Of a stretch of 64,000 bases of DNA, positions 1 to 10,485 are shown in pieces. How positions within the stretch are numbered: the first letter of the stretch is position 1; every line of letters begins with the position of its first letter. The position numbers were made by a program, and so were the translations under genes. The stretch lies in assembly GCF_003443995.1 (NCBI RefSeq), contig NZ_QWEY01000004.1:1-64000 (forward strand), in the 5' to 3' direction. The DNA is from Pseudotabrizicola alkalilacus (GTDB lineage: Bacteria; Pseudomonadota; Alphaproteobacteria; Rhodobacterales; Rhodobacteraceae). The notes below the pieces were generated by a model that was not told where the DNA came from, searched no databases, and worked only from the letters and a program-made list of their open reading frames with translations.

Positions 1-477
1 GCTTTCCCCGGGTCATCGGTCGGAAACCTCTCGGTCTCTCCCCTGCCGGGCAGATATGCTACGTGTCAGACGCCGATGCGCCCAAACCGCCCACATATCC
101 CTTCATCACATTCAATTTTCAAAGAGCATGAAGACAAAACAAAATCGAGGCGCTAATCTCTTAGCGTTTCCCGAACCGCCGTATCTTCAGAATTTCCGGC
201 CTTCCGCTCCGCTATCTGGTCTGCGTTTCCGCGTTCCGTCGTCTTCGCTTCCGTCCGTCACCGTCGCTGTTTCGCTTCGGTGAGGCGGTATTTACGGAGA
301 GCGCGCGGAACCCGCAAGAGCAAAAATCGCAGGCAGTCGCATTTTTTTCACAAAGCCCAAAAAACGCTCAAAATCTAGGGGTTGGAGTAATTTTGGACAC
401 AAGTGATCCTGCATTGCGGCAACTTTCTTGCGCCTGCAGCATCGCCGTTTTCCCCGCAGGACCAGTTATCCACAGAC
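1..477. other. Gene-free stretch downstream of msrQ
   Basis: No open frame here has both a ribosome-binding site and a recognisable product. A 75-codon frame at 56-283 has no Shine-Dalgarno sequence and a composition unlike a protein. A small hairpin (CGCTAA, loop TCTC, TTAGCG; 151-166) is followed by TTTC and could end a gene to the left of the window. One perfect DnaA-box match, TTATCCACA, lies at 466-474 but stands alone. I see nothing else. Confidence 0.6.
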
Positions 478-1086
478 TCAGGCCCGCAGCGGCCGGGGCA
501 GTCGCACCCGCACCAGCAAAACCGCCGCGACAGCCCCCGCATACAGCAATGGCTCGGCCGGCCAGCCCTTTACCAGAATCACGAAATGCGCGGCCCCCGC
601 CATTGCGGCCACATAGGCCAGCCGGTGCAGACGCCGCCATCGGGCCGGTCCCAATCGCCGGATCGCGGGATTGGTCGAGGTCACGGCCAGCGGCAGCATC
701 GCCAGGAGCCCCACCATCCCGAGGATGATATAGGGCCGCTTATAGAGATCGCGCAGGATCTCGTCCCAGCGCAGGCCCATATCCAGCACCACCCATGCCA
801 GAAAGTGCATCGCAATATAGAAGAAGGCCATCACCCCCAGCGCACGGCGGAATCGCAAAAGGTTCAGCCCCAGCCGCCGCAACGGCGTGATGCACAGCGA
901 GGCCAGCAGAAACTGCAGCCCCCACAGACCCAGCTTCAGCTCGATCGCCTTGACCGGGTCCGCGCCCAACTGGTTGGTGGCCGCAGCCCAGACCAGCCAG
1001 ACAAAGGGGATCGTGGCCCCGGCCCAGACCACCCCGGTCGGGATGCGGCGGGCAAGCCCGTTGATGCGGTCGGTCACAGCAGCCAT
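478..1086 (-). CDS. msrQ: MsrQ, haem-binding membrane subunit of the MsrPQ methionine sulfoxide reductase
   Basis: This 202-residue protein of the ferric-reductase-like transmembrane family (YedZ) has about five or six hydrophobic helices. Its histidines sit in the family context, for example AMHF near residue 95 and the later HRLAY and HFVIL segments, and these are the likely haem ligands. It passes electrons from the quinone pool or a flavin reductase across the inner membrane to periplasmic MsrP. It lies 13 bp downstream of msrP on the same strand, which is the usual operon. The length is normal for the family. The function is inferred from family and context. Confidence 0.93.
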   Translation of the reverse strand: MAAVTDRINGLARRIPTGVVWAGATIPFVWLVWAAATNQLGADPVKAIELKLGLWGLQFLLASLCITPLRRLGLNLLRFRRALGVMAFFYIAMHFLAWVVLDMGLRWDEILRDLYKRPYIILGMVGLLAMLPLAVTSTNPAIRRLGPARWRRLHRLAYVAAMAGAAHFVILVKGWPAEPLLYAGAVAAVLLVRVRLPRPLRA

Positions 1087-1099
1087 CAGCTCAGCGCCA

Positions 1100-2005
1100 T
1101 CAATAGTCTTTGCTCAGGTCCATCCCGGCATAGAGCCCGGCCACCTCTGCACCATACCCGTTGAACATCACTGTATCCTCGCGCCCGGCAAAGATGCCGG
1201 CCCCGACCCGCCGTTCGCTGGCCTGAGACCAGCGCGGATGGCTCACCTCGGGGTTCACATTGCTATAGAAGCCGTATTCGCGAGCGTTCTGCATGTTCCA
1301 GGTGGTTTCCGGCTGGGTATCGGTCAGGCGGATGCTGACAATCGACTTGATCGACTTGAAGCCATATTTCCACGGCACCACCAGCCGGATCGGCGCGCCG
1401 TTCTGGTTTGGCATCGCCTCGCCATAAAGACCGGTCGCCAGAATCGTCAGCGGATGCATCGCCTCATCCAGCCGCAAACCTTCGCGGTACGGCCAGTCAA
1501 GGCTGCGGGTGGTTTGGCCCGGCATTTCTTCGGGGCGCACCAGCGTCTCGAACGCGACATACTTCGCACCGGGCTGCACCCCGGCCTTGTTCAGCAGATG
1601 CGCCAGCTCGAACCCGATCCACGGAATCACCATCGACCAGGCCTCAACACAGCGGAAGCGGTAGATCCGTTCCTCCAGCGGCGCATCCTTCAGAATGTCG
1701 TCCAGACCGTAGCTGCCGGGGCGGTCGACCAGACCGCTGATCTCCACCGCCCAGGGGTCGGTGGTTAGCAGACGGGCGTTGCGGGCCGGGTCGCCCTTGT
1801 CCCACCCGAACTCGTAAAAGTTGTTATAGGTGGTGATCTCGGACAGCGTGTTCGGTGCGGCATCGGTGGAAAACCGGCTTTTCGCCGCCTCGATCTTTGC
1901 CAATGCCGGAGTCGCCAGCAGCGCAGCCCCCCCCGCCATCAGCTGCCGCCGGTTCAGCCATTGCGGCTTTGGCGTCACATCCGACCAGCTCAACCCACGC
2001 ACCAT
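1100..2005 (-). CDS. msrP: MsrP, periplasmic molybdopterin methionine sulfoxide reductase catalytic subunit
   Basis: The protein is about 301 residues and belongs to the sulfite-oxidase-fold molybdopterin family (YedY). A twin-arginine signal, NRRQLMAGG followed by a hydrophobic stretch ending ATPALA, predicts Tat export after cofactor insertion. The conserved cysteine that ligates Mo is seen in [15 protein letters not shown]. MsrP reduces methionine sulfoxide in periplasmic proteins, taking electrons from MsrQ. Two ATGs lie close together at 2011 and 2005. The second is preferred because GGGGAG sits about 8 nt before it and only 2 nt before the first. The frame could be extended to 2053 but nothing supports that. 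Confidence 0.93.
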   Translation of the reverse strand: MVRGLSWSDVTPKPQWLNRRQLMAGGAALLATPALAKIEAAKSRFSTDAAPNTLSEITTYNNFYEFGWDKGDPARNARLLTTDPWAVEISGLVDRPGSYGLDDILKDAPLEERIYRFRCVEAWSMVIPWIGFELAHLLNKAGVQPGAKYVAFETLVRPEEMPGQTTRSLDWPYREGLRLDEAMHPLTILATGLYGEAMPNQNGAPIRLVVPWKYGFKSIKSIVSIRLTDTQPETTWNMQNAREYGFYSNVNPEVSHPRWSQASERRVGAGIFAGREDTVMFNGYGAEVAGLYAGMDLSKDY

Positions 2006-2281
2006 GACCATAACTCCCCTGGCTTTTGCGCCAGAATGACTGCCCGAGCGCAAAAATCAAAGCAAACCTGCTCACAGCTGCGGGATGGCGTTGTAACATC
2101 GCGCTCACGCCCGATCACCCCGCGTCACAGGTTTTTGACTGGAAACCGCCACAACCCCCGGCTTAGCGCCCGCGCCCCGTCAGGCAAGCCGCACTCACCC
2201 GAATGTTGCCCTGATCGGACCGCCCATCTGCGCCATATACGGCAGGCCAATCCAGGCGATGATCAAACGGGAGTGACACCA

Positions 2282-2764
2282 ATGATCCGCAGAACCTTTC
2301 TTGCCATGACAACCGCCCTTGCCTTCGCGGCCCCTGCCTTTGCTGACAACCACAGCAAGGACATCGTTGACACCGCAGTCGAGGCCGGCACCTTCACCAC
2401 CCTCGCCGCAGCGCTCACCGCAGCCGGTCTGGTCGAGACGCTCAAGGGCGAGGGCCCCTTCACCGTCTTCGCCCCCACGGATGAGGCGTTCGCCGCCCTG
2501 CCCGCAGGCACCGTCGACACCCTCCTGCTGCCGGAAAACAAGGATCAGCTGACCGCGATCCTGACCTATCACGTCGTGCCGGGCAAAGTCATGTCCACCG
2601 ACCTGACCGAAGGCCAGACCGCTGCCACCGTCAACGGCGCCGATGTCACCATCACGCTCGACGGCGGTGCCAAGGTCAACGGCGCCACCATCACCACCGC
2701 TGATATTGAGGCTTCCAATGGTGTGATCCACGTGATCGACACCGTCATCATGCCCCCGATGTAA
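2282..2764 (+). CDS. Secreted fasciclin-domain protein
   Basis: This is a 160-residue protein. It has a Sec signal peptide ([21 protein letters not shown], cleaved before DNHS) and a single FAS1 domain. The two hallmark boxes are visible: [14 protein letters not shown] near residues 60-75, and the later TYHVVPGK and [14 protein letters not shown] segments. FAS1 domains in bacteria are secreted adhesion or binding modules whose ligand is usually unknown. The start is fixed by GGGAG about 9 nt upstream of the ATG. It is divergent from msrP and monocistronic by spacing. The family assignment is firm and the role is unknown. Confidence 0.9.
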   Translation: MIRRTFLAMTTALAFAAPAFADNHSKDIVDTAVEAGTFTTLAAALTAAGLVETLKGEGPFTVFAPTDEAFAALPAGTVDTLLLPENKDQLTAILTYHVVPGKVMSTDLTEGQTAATVNGADVTITLDGGAKVNGATITTADIEASNGVIHVIDTVIMPPM

Positions 2765-2855
2765 CCGGCCCTTGGGGGGCGCACCGTGCGCCCCCCGAAC
2801 CCTGCGGTAACCACCCCGCGTCATGCTTGCAGCCCTCACCGACAGGAGCCGCCGC

Positions 2856-3698
2856 ATGACCACCCCCCGCGCCAACGCTGACCTCCGCCTGATCCCGATT
2901 GCTCAGATCGACGCCAACGCCCTCCCCCGCGACCGCCGCGTGATGGCCGAAGCCGACATCACCACCCTGCAAGACTCGATCCGCGACAGCGGCCTGCGCC
3001 AGCCGATCGAGGTCTTTGCCCAATCCAGCCCGAAACCCCCGTTCCTCTACGGCCTCATCTCGGGCTTTCGCCGCCTCACCGCGGTCACCCGCCTTGGGCA
3101 CACCACTGTGCCCGCCTTCGTGCGCACACCGGAGACCTATGATCAGGCCTTTGCCGAAATGGTCGGCGAGAATGAGATCCGTGTCCAGATCAGCCCGTGG
3201 GAAAAGGCCCGCCTCGTCATGACCGCGGTACAGGGCTTCTACTACCCCACCCCCGACGCCGCCATCGCCGCCCTCTTCCCCATGCTCTCGCGCCAGTCGC
3301 ACTACCGCATGCGCAGCCATGTCGACGTGATCGAGGCGCTCGGCGGCACCCTCAAGACGCCCGAACAGCTCTCCAGCCGCCAGCTCGACCGCATCGCCAT
3401 CGCCGTGCGCAACGGCTGGGAAAACCTGCTGCTCGCCGCGCTGGAGCCGCTGCGCGCGCCCAGCCTCGACACCCAGTGGCAGGCCATCCTGCCGATCCTG
3501 ACCGAAAGCACCACCGCCAAAACCACCGGAGACACCCCCCGCCCCCGCCGCCTGCTGCACCTGAAAAAAGGCCTCACCATCCGCCGCGAACTCACCCCCC
3601 ACGGGTATTTGCTGCGGTTTTCAGGACCAGAGGCGCGCAAGGGCGGGATGATGGATGACGTGATGGATTATGTAGAACGGTGGTTTCAGAGTGAGTGA
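2856..3698 (+). CDS. ParB/RepB-like nuclease-fold protein
   Basis: The 280-residue protein has an N-terminal ParB-type domain: a segment IPIAQID, then LQDSIRDSGLRQPIEVF, then GLISGFRRLTAVTRLG, then the ENEIRVQISPWEKARL segment expected for the ParB/RepB fold. The C-terminal part resembles the DNA-binding helices of RepB-like proteins but I cannot assign it. AGGAG lies just before the chosen ATG; an upstream start at 2823 has no such signal. No parA partner is adjacent, so a role in segregation is doubtful and an orphan regulator or remnant is possible. The gene directly borders the AT-rich islet. Confidence 0.75.
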   Translation: MTTPRANADLRLIPIAQIDANALPRDRRVMAEADITTLQDSIRDSGLRQPIEVFAQSSPKPPFLYGLISGFRRLTAVTRLGHTTVPAFVRTPETYDQAFAEMVGENEIRVQISPWEKARLVMTAVQGFYYPTPDAAIAALFPMLSRQSHYRMRSHVDVIEALGGTLKTPEQLSSRQLDRIAIAVRNGWENLLLAALEPLRAPSLDTQWQAILPILTESTTAKTTGDTPRPRRLLHLKKGLTIRRELTPHGYLLRFSGPEARKGGMMDDVMDYVERWFQSE

Positions 3699-3787
3699 GG
3701 GGGGGAGAGAGGAAACCTCAAGGCGTGCTGCCTTCTAGTACCATGAATTGACCTAGTTCCGCTTGATTATTTTGTATTAGTTGTACA

Positions 3788-4543
3788 GTGTACTCTAGCA
3801 AAGAGATATGTGAGCAGTTCATGAGAATAAGTGATCGGAATAAATTCGCACCGAGAGCCTCCATAAGTATTAAGCGGTTTCTTCTTGGCTTAAACCGAGA
3901 CCTTGACCAACTTAAACATAATATATCAATAAATTCTGATCTCGGATTTTCTCATTCAATTGATACATACCACACCGAGCTAACAAGACTCGAGCTGACG
4001 ATTCTCTATCTTGAAGATCGTAGATTTTTCTCGCATAGCGGCATTGAGCTCCGGGCTTTGGCGCGTGGCGCAAAAAGATTTATTAAAAAGGGTGCGATCG
4101 GCGGAATTAGTACAATTGATCAACAAATTGTTAGAATTTCGACGCGTCGATCAGACCGGACTTTCTCCAGAAAACTTAAAGAGCTAATTTTAGCGTATCT
4201 TATAAATTATCATAAGTCAAAACGAGAAATACTTAGTTACTATATTCATAACGCTTATCTGGGACACCACATGGAAGGCTGTGAAATTGCATCGCAAAAA
4301 TGTTTTCTTCTGCCAGCAACACACCTAGATTCGCATCAATCTTCTTTCATTGCTTGTCTCTTCCCACTTCCATTTCCAAAATCTGTCTGGGAAGAATATT
4401 ATAACTCCCCGCATTATCCCAGCAGAGATCCCGATTTAATTCTTGATATTGGCCAAAAAATTGCGCCGCGGTGGGCAGGTCGAGTTCGTTTCAGAATGAA
4501 GGTCGCCGCAAAAGCTCAAGCTTTTAAACCAAAAAGCCTCTGA
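3788..4543 (+). CDS. Stand-alone GT51 transglycosylase-domain protein in an AT-rich islet
   Basis: The protein is about 251 residues from a GTG at 3788; an ATG at 3821 is an alternative and neither has a clear Shine-Dalgarno sequence. All GT51 motifs can be placed: EDRRFFSHSGI (76-86, with the catalytic Glu), GGISTIDQQ (105-113), RKLKE (128-132, second acidic residue) and the KREILSYYIHNAYLG segment (145-159). They align with the mtgA product in this same window. GT51 enzymes polymerise lipid II outside the inner membrane, but no signal peptide or transmembrane helix is visible here. The codon usage is AT-rich, unlike all flanking genes, which suggests recent transfer. It overlaps its convergent neighbour by 28 bp. 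The family call is good; the biological role is unknown. Confidence 0.75.
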   Translation: MYSSKEICEQFMRISDRNKFAPRASISIKRFLLGLNRDLDQLKHNISINSDLGFSHSIDTYHTELTRLELTILYLEDRRFFSHSGIELRALARGAKRFIKKGAIGGISTIDQQIVRISTRRSDRTFSRKLKELILAYLINYHKSKREILSYYIHNAYLGHHMEGCEIASQKCFLLPATHLDSHQSSFIACLFPLPFPKSVWEEYYNSPHYPSRDPDLILDIGQKIAPRWAGRVRFRMKVAAKAQAFKPKSL

Positions 4544-5163
4544 AGCAAGTAGATTTTGGAAGTAAATTCCAAACTTCCAGTATTGATGTTATTGTATAGG
4601 GCAGTTCGTCCGATCTCTTCATTCGAAACCATATCATTTAACTCTCTCAGAAATCTAAATGCCCTATGGCGCGATATATTCATTTTTTCACGGACTTCGT
4701 CGTGCTCCAGTTTATGAGCAGAACTAAGTTGTGACTTTCCATATTTATGAGTCCTCAATATAACATCACTAACCTCCCTCAAAGAATCATGAACCACGTA
4801 TTCAAAGTCAGCCATCTTCGACCTACCAAAGTAATGAAAAATCTTTGACTTGAATGTTGAGAACTCGTGCATCCAATCAAACACGCAACTTTTATACTTA
4901 TCATAATCCTCCTTTTTGACTTTATCAGAATCTACCAACCCAAGAAATTCAGAAGTTGCCGCAATCCTTTTATCAAACACACGTGCCAATGCCTCTATGA
5001 GTTTGATGCATTCTTCGAACTCTTTCTGTCGGATTTCCTCACGCTTACTATTTCGCCAAGATCTTTGCTGCAAGAAGTAGCCCACAACAGCAACTACAAG
5101 GCCAATGAGTACTGTTTGAGGGATCATCGAACTTCTATTCTCCATTACAACAGTCTGAGGCAT
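4516..5163 (-). CDS. Single-TM helical protein of unknown function
   Basis: The reading frame is 215 codons. In-frame ATGs lie at 5163, 5145 and 5127; the last (MIPQTVL) leads straight into the membrane helix and has AGAAG 4 nt upstream, so it may be the true start. One hydrophobic helix (MIPQTVLIGLVVAVVGYFLQ) is followed by a very basic stretch (RSWRNSKREEIRQK) that predicts a cytoplasmic C-terminus. The rest is charged and helical, without a domain I recognise. The gene is AT-rich like its convergent neighbour, the GT51 protein, and the two 3' ends overlap. It may be a functional partner, but that is inference from position only. Confidence 0.65.
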   Translation of the reverse strand: MPQTVVMENRSSMIPQTVLIGLVVAVVGYFLQQRSWRNSKREEIRQKEFEECIKLIEALARVFDKRIAATSEFLGLVDSDKVKKEDYDKYKSCVFDWMHEFSTFKSKIFHYFGRSKMADFEYVVHDSLREVSDVILRTHKYGKSQLSSAHKLEHDEVREKMNISRHRAFRFLRELNDMVSNEEIGRTALYNNINTGSLEFTSKIYLLQRLFGLKA

Positions 5164-5248
5164 CCATCCAAACTACCATTGCTTCGAGCATCTTTCCACC
5201 TTTCTTAATCTACGAATCTCATCAGCAACCGTAGAGAGGTTTCAGACG

Positions 5249-5275
5249 CGTAGGGTGGGTGATTCACCCACCACC
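5249..5275. repeat. Palindromic GTGGGTGATTCACCCAC element
   Basis: The sequence GGTGGGTGATTCACCCACC reads almost identically on both strands. It marks the right edge of the AT-rich islet where GC-rich DNA resumes. It looks like a dispersed intergenic palindrome; no second copy was found in this window. Confidence 0.45.
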
Positions 5276-5325
5276 CCACACCCCAAACCTTAACAACTCC
5301 CTAATTCCACACCCCTAACCCCTTG

Positions 5326-5366
5326 AAAACAAAAACACCTTCCCCCTGTAACACAGGGGGAAGGTG
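5326..5366 (-). terminator. Rho-independent terminator of clpB
   Basis: A perfect 14-bp stem (5336-5349 with 5353-5366, arms CACCTTCCCCCTGT and ACAGGGGGAAGGTG) has a 3-nt loop. On the minus strand it is followed by TTTTTGTTTT. It begins 26 nt after the clpB stop. Confidence 0.9.
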
Positions 5367-5391
5367 CGGGCAGAGGTCAGTCCCCCACCAA

Positions 5392-8004
<2,613 letters not shown>

Positions 8005-8373
8005 CGGTCATTCTCCTTTTGCTGGCACCGCTCGCCCACGCCCAACACTGGCACATGGAACTTCGGCCTCGGATCAGACATGGGATGCCACAGGGCTTGA
8101 TGCAAGATTGCCACAGACCGGCGGCACAGATTCTCCCGCGCCCGATTGTCTCAGGTGTCGGGCGTCAACGACATTGGCGGGACGCGAGGGGTTGACCCGC
8201 TGCAGGTGGAACAAATCCGCCGATAACGCGGGGCCGGATCGGCGGGAATAGGTCGGATCTGCCCGCGAAACCGCACCATGGGTTGCACCAGCGCGCCGGG
8301 GTGCAGACACTTGCGGCAAAGAACGGGCGAACGGACGAGCAGCCGGATCGCTTCTGCCGCGAAAGGGCGCTCT
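8005..8373. other. Intergenic region between divergent clpB and an unknown gene
   Basis: This 369-bp stretch separates two divergent genes. It holds the candidate heat-shock promoter listed separately. No open frame has convincing start signals or a recognisable product. Confidence 0.6.
8078..8106 (-). promoter_or_regulatory. Candidate RpoH (heat-shock) promoter of clpB
   Basis: On the minus strand a CTTGCAT box (8106-8100) and a CCCATGT box (8084-8078) are separated by 15 bp. They resemble the sigma-32 elements CTTGAAA and CCCCATNT. The predicted start of transcription would give a leader of about 65 nt before the clpB ATG. This is inference from similarity to the consensus. Confidence 0.4.
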
Positions 8374-8793
8374 ATGTATGATCTGTTACAACCCCTGATT
8401 CACAAGGCTGCCGTGCATGACATCTCGGTGCATGTCGCGCGCACCGGCCTGTCGATCGGCAGCGAGGCCGAACTTCACCCGTTGCCCGATGGGCGCGTTG
8501 GCGTCTTTGCCCGGCTGAGCCGCCGCTTTCTGGGGTTCATCCCGCGACAGGTGACGCTGCTGATCGGCGTTCTGGGGCCGCAGGCCAGTGCCCTGATCGC
8601 ACCAGCGGTGGAACGGGGCGAGTTGTTGCGGGTGCGCATTGTCGGCCTGACGCCAGAACATCTGACCGCACCGGGCTTTGGCCCCGAGGTTCATGTCTCG
8701 GTCTGGGGCGACCCAAAGCATATTGCGGTCTGGGCGCATGACGGCACGGTATCAACCCCGCCGCCGCTGAAGTCCGAAGGGCCAGTCACCTGA
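8374..8793 (+). CDS. Conserved hypothetical protein, 139 residues
   Basis: I do not recognise a family with confidence. The protein starts MYDLLQPLIHKAAVHDISVHVARTG in two pieces of mixed alpha/beta pattern and contains a basic ARLSRRFLGFIPRQ segment. No signal peptide or membrane helix is seen. The in-frame reading extends upstream to 8278, but the ATG at 8374 begins the part with coding-like composition; only a weak AAGGG lies 9 nt before it. The next gene converges and ends 4 bp away. Confidence 0.6.
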   Translation: MYDLLQPLIHKAAVHDISVHVARTGLSIGSEAELHPLPDGRVGVFARLSRRFLGFIPRQVTLLIGVLGPQASALIAPAVERGELLRVRIVGLTPEHLTAPGFGPEVHVSVWGDPKHIAVWAHDGTVSTPPPLKSEGPVT

Positions 8794-8796
8794 CCC

Positions 8797-9627
8797 CTAC
8801 CCCGGCAGCGCATAGCGCACATAGGCAAAGGCGCTGCCATCCGGGGCCCAGTTCGGCACGTTCATGGTGCCCTGCCCGCCGTTGATCTCGACCAGCCGTT
8901 GCCGGTTGCCGCCCTCCGGGTCCATCCGGCAGATCGCCACCGGCAGATCGGCAGGGTGGCCAAGGGTGCCGGGCGGATAGGCCAGATAGATCACATGCCG
9001 CCCGCAGGGTGACGGATGCGGGAACCAGTTGACATGATCATCGGCAAACAGCTTGCGCTGACCGCTGCCATCCGCCGCCATGACCCAAATCTGCGCATGA
9101 CCGTCGCGGTCACAGTTGTAATAGATCTGGCGGCCATCCGGGCTATAATCCGGGCCGTCGCAATGCCCTTCGCCCTTCGTCAGCCGGGTTTCCGGGCCGC
9201 CCGCGACCGGCAGGGTATACACGTCGATAAGGCGACCACCCCGCGCCGCCACATACACCAGCGTTGCGCCAACGGGCGACCAGCCATGCCACCAGCTTGG
9301 CGCGTCAGGCGACACCCGGCACGGCACGCCACCGCCCGCCGCCACCAGCCAGATCTCTGACCCGAAACCGCGATGATGGCTGGAGATCACCCAGGTCTTG
9401 CCATCGGGCGAGATGCCGTGGTCGTTGTTCAGCCGCCCGACGCCATCCAGATCAATCGCCTGCAAGGCGGGCGCCTCCAGCGGCACGCGGAACAACCCGC
9501 CCTCGCCATTGACCAGCAGATAGCGGCCACAGGGCGACCAGTTCGGGGCCTCGATATGGCGGTCGGTCTGCAACACCACCCGAGGCTCCCCCCGCGCCAG
9601 ATCCCAGATCTCCAGCGAAGATCTCAT
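8797..9627 (-). CDS. TolB-like beta-propeller protein
   Basis: The 276-residue protein is made of WD40-like/PD40 repeats of the TolB type. Repeated blades read, for example, WSPCGRYLLVNG, ISPDGKTWVISS, YSPDGRQIYYNCDRDG and WAPDGSAFAYV, each followed by a short strand pair. There is no signal peptide, unlike TolB itself, so it probably acts in the cytoplasm. It shares an ATGA start-stop overlap with the upstream gene at 9624, so the two are translationally coupled. Related proteins are sometimes annotated as biopolymer transporter TolB or oligogalacturonide lyase-like; I cannot choose a substrate. Confidence 0.75.
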   Translation of the reverse strand: MRSSLEIWDLARGEPRVVLQTDRHIEAPNWSPCGRYLLVNGEGGLFRVPLEAPALQAIDLDGVGRLNNDHGISPDGKTWVISSHHRGFGSEIWLVAAGGGVPCRVSPDAPSWWHGWSPVGATLVYVAARGGRLIDVYTLPVAGGPETRLTKGEGHCDGPDYSPDGRQIYYNCDRDGHAQIWVMAADGSGQRKLFADDHVNWFPHPSPCGRHVIYLAYPPGTLGHPADLPVAICRMDPEGGNRQRLVEINGGQGTMNVPNWAPDGSAFAYVRYALPG

Positions 9628-10397
9628 TCGCGGGTCTTTGGCTTCAGCAGCCGGGCCGGGCGCATCGCCTCGGCCGCCTTGAACAGGCCAAAGGTCTGGT
9701 TGACGTAATTCACCACCCCGCCGATCTTTTCCATATAGGCCTCCAGCTCCGGCGTGCGCTCGGCCTCCACCACCTGCACCGCGCGGCTGGGATCATCGCC
9801 TTCGAACTGGCAATAGAACAGCGGCTCGCCGCGTTTCACGATGATATCCTTTTCCGGCTCGTGCCATTCAAACGCCCACATCAAGGGGCGCGGCCAGACA
9901 TTCAGCGGAAACCGCCCGCCAAAGATCGTGCCGGGCAGCGGGTCTTTGCGGTAATGCGCGAAAGTGCCAAGCTGGGTGATGTAGCACATCTCGTCGGCGA
10001 TGAAGCAGTAAGGCAGCATCAGCTGCACCGTGGGCCGGTCGGGATAGCGCCACTCGGCCTCGTTCACCAATGTCAGCAGATCGCCCAGCTTGTTGCCCCG
10101 TACCGGGCTGGCGGTGCCGGCACGGTTGACCAGCATCGGCTTGCCCTTGTCGTCGCGCTTGAAGCCGATGTGCAGGTCAAACGGGCATTTCACCATGAAA
10201 TACCGGCTTTCCAGTTGAATCACCGCCGGGCAGCGGCTGGCGCTCTTGGCATGGGCCTTGTTGGTCTGGCGAAACATAATCCGCTCGGGCGGGTCATACA
10301 TCACCGCGCCTTTGTCCGATGTCAGAAACCAGCCCACGGTCAGCGGGCCGGATTTCGGACCCTCTGCCGGACGGTCAAATGTAACTGTGAAATCCAT
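9624..10397 (-). CDS. Conserved hypothetical protein, coupled to a TolB-like protein
   Basis: The 257-residue product from the ATG at 10397 (MDFTVTFDRP) is not one I can name. It is soluble, with aromatic-rich segments such as YFMVKCPFDLHIGFKRDDKG and WPRPLMWAFEWHEPEKDI. The C-terminus is basic (ARLLKPKTRE). The frame continues upstream to 10574, but that extension overlaps the cutC 3' end and has poor composition; GAGG lies about 9 nt before the chosen start. It overlaps the downstream TolB-like gene by 4 bp. No function is assigned. Confidence 0.6.
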   Translation of the reverse strand: MDFTVTFDRPAEGPKSGPLTVGWFLTSDKGAVMYDPPERIMFRQTNKAHAKSASRCPAVIQLESRYFMVKCPFDLHIGFKRDDKGKPMLVNRAGTASPVRGNKLGDLLTLVNEAEWRYPDRPTVQLMLPYCFIADEMCYITQLGTFAHYRKDPLPGTIFGGRFPLNVWPRPLMWAFEWHEPEKDIIVKRGEPLFYCQFEGDDPSRAVQVVEAERTPELEAYMEKIGGVVNYVNQTFGLFKAAEAMRPARLLKPKTRE

Positions 10398-10485
10398 ACC
10401 TGCCTCGCTCAACCCTTGTCTTTTGCCGCAACCCTTGTCTTTTACAAAAGACTCTGCGTTTCGCGCGGTTGCGTCAAGCCATGCG

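Noticed and set aside
56-283. 75-codon frame at the left end
   Set aside because: No ribosome-binding site, poor composition and no recognisable family.
466-474. DnaA box TTATCCACA as a replication origin
   Set aside because: A single box without an AT-rich unwinding region, further boxes or origin-linked genes.
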